A stretch of DNA of 7,408 bases from contig DAOVZP010000073.1 of NCBI GenBank assembly GCA_030635045.1, positions 1 to 7,408 on the forward strand, in the 5' to 3' direction. Source of the DNA: Bacteroidota bacterium (lineage in GTDB: Bacteria > Bacteroidota > Bacteroidia > Bacteroidales > B18-G4). Below, piece after piece: positions 1 to 5,359 of this stretch. The first letter of the stretch is position 1, and every line of letters begins with the position of its first letter. The position numbers and the translations under genes were made by a program. The notes under the pieces were generated by a model. The model saw only the letters and a list, made by a program, of their open reading frames with translations, was not told the origin of the DNA and did not search any database.

Positions 1-345
1 ATTATTGCGGACAATATAGATGCCTTGCCAACCTTCCTGACCGGCTAACAAAAGTCCTCCGCCATAGACATTGTCAGCACTGCAAATATTACCAGTAACT
101 ACATTCCTCTCAAAAACAGTCGTTTCTTTCATTCCCCAATTAACAGTGCCTGAAGCGTGGAATGGTGACGTGGCAGTGTTATCGCTGATCAGGTTATCAC
201 GAATTATAAGATAATCACCGACTTCACCATAAGCCACGATAGCTGCTCCGCTCGTAGCAGTATCACCGCTTACGCTAATATTATTATTGATGATTTTGTT
301 ATTTTGAATTTTGGCGCCCGAGAATACCACTTGAATTCCTCCACC
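1..345 (-). CDS. Right-handed parallel beta-helix repeat protein, internal fragment (both ends missing)
   Basis: Read on the minus strand from base 345 down to base 1, this frame is open for 115 codons and runs off the window edge. It shows the rung pattern of right-handed beta-helix proteins. Glycine-rich turns (GGGIQV, SGAAIVA, SGTVNW, YGGGLLL) alternate with asparagine-ladder strands (IQNNKIINNNIS, LIIRDNLISDNTAT, TVFERNVVTGNI, IYIVRNN), at roughly 30-35 residues per coil, about three and a half coils in all. Such proteins are usually secreted or surface-exposed adhesins, polysaccharide-active enzymes or PMP-like proteins; nothing here identifies a catalytic site or substrate. There is no start codon, signal peptide or stop for this frame. 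A TGA lies just upstream at about 366-368, inside sequence that belongs to surA in another frame. The gene therefore begins abruptly at the junction with surA and its true N-terminus is absent. The fold is fairly certain; the function is unknown. Confidence 0.72.
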
Positions 346-710
346 GACTTTCCATAATATTCCTCAAAACGTTCGCGGGAGCCCATTTGTGCGATAAAAT
401 AGCGTAGCCGCTGATCCATGGTCTGCTGAATTTGCGTATCCGTAATCATAACAGAATCAATCTCTGCCTGGTTTAGCAGAAGCTTTTGAAACAAGATGTT
501 TTCCAGCATCTGGCACCGGACAGATGTGCCTCCTCCTATGATACCGCTTTGCATACGATATTGATAGTATTGGTTCTCAATATCGGATTCAAGTATGATG
601 TTTTGCCCGACAATAGCCACTACCTGGTCGATGATTTTTTCTTCCTGTGCATTGATGCTTGCAGAAAACGACAGGATGAGAAGGATGATTACCAGGGTAC
701 GGACTTTCAT
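270..710 (-). CDS. surA: SurA-type periplasmic chaperone/PPIase, N-terminal fragment with a foreign 19-residue tail
   Basis: Residues 1-22 form a signal peptide (hydrophobic LVIILLILSFSAS, then INAQ). The following segment IIDQVVAIVGQNIILESDIE is the hallmark opening of the SurA chaperone domain, and the helices after it (LENILFQKLLLNQAEID, then YYGKSVEEFK) also fit. SurA escorts unfolded outer-membrane and secreted proteins across the periplasm. Family members are usually around 430-460 residues with one or two parvulin domains; here only about 127 residues are family-like and both parvulin domains are absent. After K127 the reading continues as 19 unrelated residues to a TAA at 270-272. Those bases make sense in another frame as a beta-helix protein, so the tail is not real SurA. 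The gene follows the lipoprotein gene by 58 bases and is the third foldase gene of the row. The ATG has no clear Shine-Dalgarno sequence, which is normal in Bacteroidetes. The fragment would give a non-functional protein unless the junction is an artefact. Confidence 0.8.
   Translation of the reverse strand: MKVRTLVIILLILSFSASINAQEEKIIDQVVAIVGQNIILESDIENQYYQYRMQSGIIGGGTSVRCQMLENILFQKLLLNQAEIDSVMITDTQIQQTMDQRLRYFIAQMGSRERFEEYYGKSVEEFKWYSRAPKFKITKSSIIILA
331..347. other. Chimeric junction between surA and beta-helix coding sequence, with EcoRI site
   Basis: On the minus strand, bases 347-330 read TCG GTG GAG GAA TTC AAG (SVEEFK) in the surA frame. Bases 345-328 read GGT GGA GGA ATT CAA GTG (GGGIQV) in the beta-helix frame. 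Both readings are typical of their families, so about 13-16 bases may have been common to two unrelated parent sequences, and the crossover lies inside them. GAATTC occupies 333-338. This fits a misjoin on a short shared word, an EcoRI ligation chimera, or microhomology recombination. The sequence alone cannot separate these. Confidence 0.6.
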
Positions 711-768
711 GTTTTTAGCTTCAATGTATGTATCTATAAACAGATATCAAACAGGTTTTATTGTACAT

Positions 769-1647
769 TTAATATATCTCAACCTGATTATGCTTAATGG
801 CATCTTCAAGCACCGTCTGCCGCATGTTTTTGATCAGGTTATTCTTCCTTTTGTTCAGTATCATCTTTCTCAGTTCATCTTCCAGAAAATGAATGGGAGG
901 CACGCTGTCAGCAGGTTTATAATCCTTCACATAGATCATATAGATAAAGACCGAATCCCTGACTTCCAGGTATCGCCTGTTGGTATTAAAATCCCTGAAA
1001 GAATATGTTGGTACCGGAACTGTCTCCATCATCTGATCCAGATCAATCCAGTGGTCTTCCGAGAGGCTGAATGATTCAGCATACTTACTGCTATACAGGG
1101 CCAGTGAATCCTTTTCTTCCGGGATTTCAGACCTGATATACTGCCGGAATTTTTGTATGGCCGGTGAGTCTTGGTGCAGAACAAGATATTGCATATTCAG
1201 GATATCATCTTTCAGAAGAAAATTGTTTTTATGTTGATCATAATATTCTGTAACAGCTTCGAATGAGATATTGGTATCCAGGTCCTGCCTTACCAGCATT
1301 TTCTCATATTCAAAGATCACCAGGCTATTTTGGTATTCTTCAAGTTGTGAAGAAAAATCCTTGTACTCATCCGGGAGGTTTTCCTCTGCTTTTTTAAGGA
1401 TAAGCTCCCTGTCGACCCAGTTCTGAATAAATCGCCTTACCATAGTGAGGCTGTCGTGAACTGATGTTCCGCGAGGGACAAGCCCGTCCAACTCGGAAAC
1501 GTACAGGTATTTATCATATACCCTGACCAGTACATCGCCCGATCCTGTATTCCCGGAGGGTCTGCATGCAAACAGCACAGCCGGGAGCACCAGTAAGACA
1601 AACATGCGAAATGCCGGCCTATTCAATATCTTCCAATACCTCCTCAT
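769..1647 (-). CDS. SurA/PPIase-like periplasmic lipoprotein with degenerate parvulin region
   Basis: The protein has a lipoprotein signal: a hydrophobic stretch MFVLLVLPAVLFA ends in Cys28, followed by RPSGNTGSGD. It lacks the acidic motif after the cysteine that often sends Bacteroidetes lipoproteins to the cell surface, so periplasmic anchoring is likely (inference). Residues about 38-145 resemble the SurA-type N-terminal helical domain (YDKYLYVSELDGLVP, then FIQNWVDRELILKKAEE). Residues about 150-243 resemble a parvulin core in outline (NMQYLVLHQD, KYAESFSLSEDHWIDLD, VFIYMIYVKDY) but lack the usual GG-DLG-F and G-H-I signatures, so PPIase activity is doubtful. A basic helix and short tail (LRKMILNKRKNN to NQVEIY) match the C-terminal arm of such foldases. 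The ATG at 1647 overlaps the upstream PPIase gene by 29 bases. A TTG at 1626 (first residues then MNRPAFRMF) would give a more usual 21-residue lipoprotein signal, overlap by only 8 bases and sit downstream of an AGGAGG. It is probably co-translated with the gene before it. Confidence 0.8.
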   Translation of the reverse strand: MRRYWKILNRPAFRMFVLLVLPAVLFACRPSGNTGSGDVLVRVYDKYLYVSELDGLVPRGTSVHDSLTMVRRFIQNWVDRELILKKAEENLPDEYKDFSSQLEEYQNSLVIFEYEKMLVRQDLDTNISFEAVTEYYDQHKNNFLLKDDILNMQYLVLHQDSPAIQKFRQYIRSEIPEEKDSLALYSSKYAESFSLSEDHWIDLDQMMETVPVPTYSFRDFNTNRRYLEVRDSVFIYMIYVKDYKPADSVPPIHFLEDELRKMILNKRKNNLIKNMRQTVLEDAIKHNQVEIY

Positions 1648-3652
1648 TTATAGTAACAGGGTATTTTTCTTTCAATGAATTAATCCACTCTTCTTCCAGG
1701 TAATTCTGATAATTCGATGTAATGAGGCCTCTTGCTTCATCAAGTGTTTTTTGTTCAGGTTCCCTGATATTATAGACCACTGCAAATATGATGGTATTTT
1801 CATTATGTGATCTGCCATCATACAGCTCGTTGAAATCTGTGAGTGGTGCCGCCAAAGACTGGCCTTCCTTCCACTCCATTTTATCGATAAAGCTGTTGGC
1901 GCCTCTTGCATACACACCCTTTTCGATAATTACCTTAGCAAGGGTGTCAATTCCGGCCTCTGTCAGGCTTTTTTTCCTGCCTATGGCCCTTGTGATCATC
2001 TGCCTGATCTCTTTTTCCAGCGACGGATCATTCAGGATGATGATATGAGCTTCCAACCTTTCACCCCACATATAATTGTCAGATGTATTGTTATAAAACT
2101 CCTTAAGGCCAATGGTGTCTTTTACTGCTTTGCTCCATACCCTTTCATCCGTAAGATTAAAGAGCAGGATGCCGTCGCGGTATTCATTCATCAGCAGTCT
2201 GAACTCAGGATATTCGTCTTCCAGCTGTCTGTCTTTCAGATTTATGCACAGATCATTCACGTATTCATGGTACTGATTATAAAAGAAAGTTTCCCTGCCT
2301 GCTGTACCTCGCCGCTGCTGTTTTTTCTCCAGGAACAGGGCAAAGTCATGCTGACTGTATTTCTGTTTGCCAAGTTGTAATATCTTTTTATTCATATCAG
2401 CCACCTTGTCAGCACTCCATTCACCGGCATAAAAGGAAGAGTCGATGGCCTGTAAAAGCTCTTGAAGGTTTTCGGGGTACTCTCTGAAATTATTTTCAGT
2501 CTTGATACGGTTGATGACTGTTTCCCTGCTTTTTTTCGCACGGGTATCTCTTGTCATCCTACGCTTCAGTTCCAACACTTCAACTTTATAATCTACGGGA
2601 CCTTGTCTTTCAATTAATTTCAGGATATGCCAACCGAAAGATGTCAGCAGGGGCTCTGATATCCCGCCTGTATCCGGAATATTGGAAACAGCGACAATGA
2701 ATTCCGGCACCATTCTGTTGGATCCGAAGCGGGGAAGGACACCACCTTTATCTTTAGATCCACGATCATCAGAATATTCCAGTACCAGTTCTTCAAAGAC
2801 TTCCCCATTCATCATCCGCTGATAAAGCTCATTGATTTCCAGTTCTTTTCTGGCCGAATCCAGTGCAGTTGCATTTTTAGGCATTGAAAGATACAGATGT
2901 GCAACCGTTGCTTTGCCCAGGGCTGCTCTTTTATCTGTAACCTTTATCAGGTGGTAACCATAGGCAGTACGAAGTGGCATTGAAATGTCACCAACTGCAG
3001 TATTATAGGCCCCTTCCTCAAAAGGATACACCATATCGAATACGGTAAAATATCCGAGGTCTCCGCCATTTCCCTTTCTTGCAGGGGCTTGCCCCTGTGC
3101 TTCGCGATTGCGGGCTGAAGGATCATCTGAGACCTCCGATGCAAGCATGGCAAAGTCTTCTCCGGCAAGGATTCGTGTTCTTACTTCCATGATCTTATTG
3201 TAAGCTTCCAGTGTATCGGCCGGAAGGGCATTCTCATCGACTTTGATCAGAATGTGGCTGGCCCTGATATCATAATTCAGCCTTTCATAGGCTTCCAGTA
3301 GCAACTCATCGGTTACCTCCTGGTCATTGAAATACGGCTCTGCCAGTTGTTTCCTGTAACCTGCCAGTTCATTTACAAATGCTTTGGCCGTATCCATGCC
3401 AAAGTCACGGGCTTCTTTTACCTTCAGCCTGAAATTAATATACAATCCCAGGTATTCTTTCATTGATTTCTTATCAGACAGGTCAGTGTCTACATTATTC
3501 TTCCTGTATACATTCAGAAATTCTGATACACTGATCTTTTCATCACCGATGGTGATAAGAACGCGATTATCTTCTTGCTGTGCGAAGGAAGATAATGTGA
3601 TAAACACTGCGAGGATAACAGGCAATATTTTCATTAAAAGTCTTTTCATCAT
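1619..3652 (-). CDS. Periplasmic peptidylprolyl isomerase with two parvulin domains (PpiC/SurA/PrsA-like)
   Basis: This is an exported foldase that should catalyse cis-trans isomerisation of prolyl bonds and hold unfolded exported proteins. Residues 1-24 are a signal peptide (MMKRLLMKILPVILAVFITL, SSFA, then QQE). An N-terminal helical chaperone region covers about 28-125 (VLITIGDEKISVSEFLNVYRK). Parvulin domain 1 spans about 129-240, with RASHILIK (His133), GGDLGYF and YGYHLIKV (His234). It carries a short extra loop (about 183-194, REAQGQAPARKG) before GGDLG. Parvulin domain 2 spans about 247-350, with VAHLYLSM (His252), KGGVLPRFG and FGWHILKL (His342). Residues 351-677 have no clear catalytic domain. 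The end (LEAHIIIL, Glu/Lys-rich helices, KEKYPVTINEEVL) looks like a decayed third parvulin plus the closing helix of PrsA-like foldases. The gene starts 30 bases after guaB with ATG ATG and no Shine-Dalgarno sequence, and overlaps the lipoprotein gene, so operon membership is likely. The domain assignment is firm; the clients are unknown. Confidence 0.92.
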   Translation of the reverse strand: MMKRLLMKILPVILAVFITLSSFAQQEDNRVLITIGDEKISVSEFLNVYRKNNVDTDLSDKKSMKEYLGLYINFRLKVKEARDFGMDTAKAFVNELAGYRKQLAEPYFNDQEVTDELLLEAYERLNYDIRASHILIKVDENALPADTLEAYNKIMEVRTRILAGEDFAMLASEVSDDPSARNREAQGQAPARKGNGGDLGYFTVFDMVYPFEEGAYNTAVGDISMPLRTAYGYHLIKVTDKRAALGKATVAHLYLSMPKNATALDSARKELEINELYQRMMNGEVFEELVLEYSDDRGSKDKGGVLPRFGSNRMVPEFIVAVSNIPDTGGISEPLLTSFGWHILKLIERQGPVDYKVEVLELKRRMTRDTRAKKSRETVINRIKTENNFREYPENLQELLQAIDSSFYAGEWSADKVADMNKKILQLGKQKYSQHDFALFLEKKQQRRGTAGRETFFYNQYHEYVNDLCINLKDRQLEDEYPEFRLLMNEYRDGILLFNLTDERVWSKAVKDTIGLKEFYNNTSDNYMWGERLEAHIIILNDPSLEKEIRQMITRAIGRKKSLTEAGIDTLAKVIIEKGVYARGANSFIDKMEWKEGQSLAAPLTDFNELYDGRSHNENTIIFAVVYNIREPEQKTLDEARGLITSNYQNYLEEEWINSLKEKYPVTINEEVLEDIE
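1639..1644 (-). promoter_or_regulatory. Shine-Dalgarno-like AGGAGG near the lipoprotein gene start
   Basis: The minus strand reads AGGAGG immediately after the ATG at 1647-1645 and 12 bases before an in-frame TTG at 1626-1624. If used, it favours the TTG start and coupling to the end of the upstream PPIase gene, whose stop is at 1621-1619. The spacing is longer than ideal and Bacteroidetes depend little on such sites. It also encodes Arg-Arg in the longer reading, so it may be coincidental. Confidence 0.3.
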
Positions 3653-3682
3653 TTGATACTACTTATTATTTAAGGTTTAAAA

Positions 3683-5152
3683 TTATGTGCTGTAGTTTGG
3701 AGCTTCTTTGGTAATGGTGACGTCATGCGGATGACTTTCCACAACGCCAGCCGGGGTCACTCTTATAAAACGGGCTTTCCATAATGCGGCAATGCTAGCG
3801 GCACCAGAATATCCCATGCCTGCCCTGAGGCCGCCAACCATCTGGTGTATCACCTCTGACAACATGCCTTTGTAAGGCACCCGTCCAACGATGCCTTCAG
3901 GTACAAGTTTTTTGATATCATCTTCAGCATCCTGGTAGTATCGGTCTTTGGAACCTTTCTGCATTGCTTCAATAGACCCCATGCCACGATACGATTTATA
4001 TTTCCTGCTCTCGAAGATGATGGTTTCACCCGGTGATTCATCCACACCGGCGAAGAGTGAGCCTGCCATCACAGTGCTTGCTCCTGCCACGAGGGCTTTT
4101 ACGATGTCTCCCGTATACCGGATCCCTCCGTCGGCGATCACCGGGATACCACTTCCCTTTAATTCTTTTGCAACATTATAGACCGCACTCAACTGTGGAA
4201 CACCAACGCCGGCGATGACCCTCGTCGTACAGATCGACCCGGGCCCAATCCCTACCTTCACCGCATCGGCACCAGCCTCCTTAAGGTCCCGTGCTGCCTG
4301 TTCAGTGGCAATATTGCCCACCACGAGGTCGATAGATGAAAATTTGGATTTAATAAGTTTTGTCATGTTGATCACACCCTGTGTATGTCCGTGAGCGGTA
4401 TCGATCACGATGGCATCGACACCCGCATCAACAAGAGCTTCGGCACGCTCAGTAGTATTATAGGTAATACCGACAGCAGCAGCAGCACGCAGCCGGCCAC
4501 GCTCATCCTTAAAGGCATTCGGGCGTAACTTGATCTTTATAATATCCTTGTAGGTGATCAGTCCGACAAGTCGGTTATTCTTATCAACAACAGGCAATTT
4601 CTCAATCCTGTATTGCTGTAATATGTCTGCTGCTTTTTTAAAATCAATGAATTCTGTTACAGTAATGAGATTATCACGCGTCATTAACTCAACCACCGGC
4701 CGTTCGGAGTTATCTTCAAAGCGCAAATCCCTGTTGGTCAAGATACCAACGAGCTCCCTTTTATTGTTTATAACCGGGAACCCGCCAATATTATATTCCT
4801 GCATAAGACCTCTTGCATCTTTCACCAATGCATCTTCATCAAGGGTAATGGGATCGAGGATCCTACCGTTTTCTGCCCGTTTGACCTTCCTTACCTCGTT
4901 GGCCTGATCCTCTATGCTCATGTTTTTATGAAGAACGCCAATGCCTCCCTCCTGGGCAATGGCAATGGCCATTTTTGCATCAGTAACTGTATCCATGGCA
5001 GCGGATACAATCGGAATGTTGAGTTGGATATTCCTGGAAAAATATGTGGAGATATCCACCTCCCTGGGAAGCACTTCAGAATATGCCGGCAATACCAGCA
5101 CATCATCATAAGTCAGACTGTCAACGGCAAACTTTTCAAAACCTGAATCCAT
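3683..5152 (-). CDS. guaB: Inosine-5'-monophosphate dehydrogenase
   Basis: GuaB oxidises IMP to XMP with NAD+, the committed step of guanine nucleotide synthesis in the cytoplasm. Counting from the ATG at 5152 gives 489 residues, a normal family length. The start shows the typical [20 protein letters not shown] and the [12 protein letters not shown] of the barrel core. Two CBS domains (about residues 95-205: [23 protein letters not shown]) are inserted in the barrel and serve for adenine/guanine nucleotide regulation. Next come [10 protein letters not shown], the catalytic loop [15 protein letters not shown] (Cys308), the phosphate-binding [15 protein letters not shown], and the mobile flap with Arg404-Tyr405 (KDRYYQ) and [12 protein letters not shown]. 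All key residues are present. A longer reading from a TTG at 5194 adds 14 residues without family resemblance and is rejected. The downstream foldase gene starts 30 bases after the stop. Association of guaB with PPIase genes is, as I recall, also found in other Bacteroidetes. Confidence 0.97.
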   Translation of the reverse strand: MDSGFEKFAVDSLTYDDVLVLPAYSEVLPREVDISTYFSRNIQLNIPIVSAAMDTVTDAKMAIAIAQEGGIGVLHKNMSIEDQANEVRKVKRAENGRILDPITLDEDALVKDARGLMQEYNIGGFPVINNKRELVGILTNRDLRFEDNSERPVVELMTRDNLITVTEFIDFKKAADILQQYRIEKLPVVDKNNRLVGLITYKDIIKIKLRPNAFKDERGRLRAAAAVGITYNTTERAEALVDAGVDAIVIDTAHGHTQGVINMTKLIKSKFSSIDLVVGNIATEQAARDLKEAGADAVKVGIGPGSICTTRVIAGVGVPQLSAVYNVAKELKGSGIPVIADGGIRYTGDIVKALVAGASTVMAGSLFAGVDESPGETIIFESRKYKSYRGMGSIEAMQKGSKDRYYQDAEDDIKKLVPEGIVGRVPYKGMLSEVIHQMVGGLRAGMGYSGAASIAALWKARFIRVTPAGVVESHPHDVTITKEAPNYST

Positions 5153-5172
5153 AGCGTGGTGTTTTTGACCTG

Positions 5173-5180
5173 CAAAGGTA
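5173..5180 (-). promoter_or_regulatory. guaB: Possible Bacteroidetes -7 element (TACCTTTG) for guaB
   Basis: The minus strand reads TACCTTTG, matching the Bacteroidetes consensus TAnnTTTG, 20 bases before the guaB ATG. Transcription from it would leave a very short leader. No TTTG lies at the expected distance upstream, so only half of the promoter pattern is present. Confidence 0.25.
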
Positions 5181-5220
5181 TTAAAAAATGGCAAATCAGT
5201 GAGACTTTAATTTTGAGAAA

Positions 5221-5228
5221 CAAAATTA
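5221..5228 (-). promoter_or_regulatory. guaB: Possible Bacteroidetes -7 element (TAATTTTG) for guaB
   Basis: The minus strand reads TAATTTTG, also fitting TAnnTTTG. It would give a leader of about 60 bases before guaB, a more usual length than the site at 5173. The upstream -33 position falls inside the repeat-like element at 5231-5264 and shows no TTTG. The assignment is tentative. Confidence 0.25.
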
Positions 5229-5230
5229 TT

Positions 5231-5264
5231 AAGTCGAACTGATCCTGAGCGTAGTCGAAGGATC
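5231..5264. repeat. Short repeat-like intergenic element with AGTCGAA direct repeats and a GATCCT/AGGATC stem
   Basis: AGTCGAA occurs twice, at 5232-5238 and 5253-5259, exactly 21 bases apart (about two helical turns). GATCCT (5241-5246) and AGGATC (5259-5264) are perfect inverted arms around a 12-base loop. The core word, CTGAGCGTAGTCGAAGG, resembles a dispersed intergenic sequence (variants of CTGAGC..GTCGAAGG) that I recall from many environmental bacterial genomes. It lies between the stop of the T9SS cargo gene and guaB. The stem has no T-run, so it is a poor intrinsic terminator, and I see no other clear terminator in 5153-5359. Only one copy is visible in this window, so calling it dispersed rests on memory. 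Confidence 0.5.
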
Positions 5265-5359
5265 TCAAGGTTTATATTTTTCACCGTTTTCGGGTTATTG
5301 AGACAGCCTCATCTCATCATTGTTTAAGAAGTAATACAGGAAAAACCAAAGAAAACGGA

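Noticed and set aside
270..345. Programmed frameshifting joining the SurA N-terminus to the beta-helix protein
   Set aside because: There is no convincing slippery heptamer with a structured region. SurA breaks in mid-domain at a shared word, so a chimera or rearrangement is much simpler.
486..1074. Plus-strand open frames of 103 and 159 codons opposite surA and the lipoprotein gene
   Set aside because: They lie antisense to clearly recognisable genes, have no family resemblance, and overlap each other in different frames.
3384..3656. A plus-strand open frame of 90 codons opposite the PPIase N-terminus
   Set aside because: It mirrors the signal peptide and helical domain of the PPIase gene, ends next to its start codon, and shows no recognisable protein features.
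5153..5194. A 14-residue N-terminal extension of GuaB starting at TTG 5194
   Set aside because: It begins with a rare TTG, adds sequence ([13 protein letters not shown]) unlike GuaB N-termini, and covers a promoter-like TACCTTTG. The ATG at 5152 gives the normal length.
5284..5358. An 8-base inverted repeat, CCGTTTTC (5284-5291) with GAAAACGG (5351-5358), after the stop of the T9SS cargo gene, considered as a terminator
   Set aside because: The arms are 59 bases apart and there is no T-run at the right place. One such pair is not unexpected by chance in 200 bases.
5153..5359. A guanine/purine riboswitch or other RNA leader upstream of guaB
   Set aside because: No conserved purine-riboswitch core or comparable structured leader was recognised; only the short repeat-like hairpin is present.
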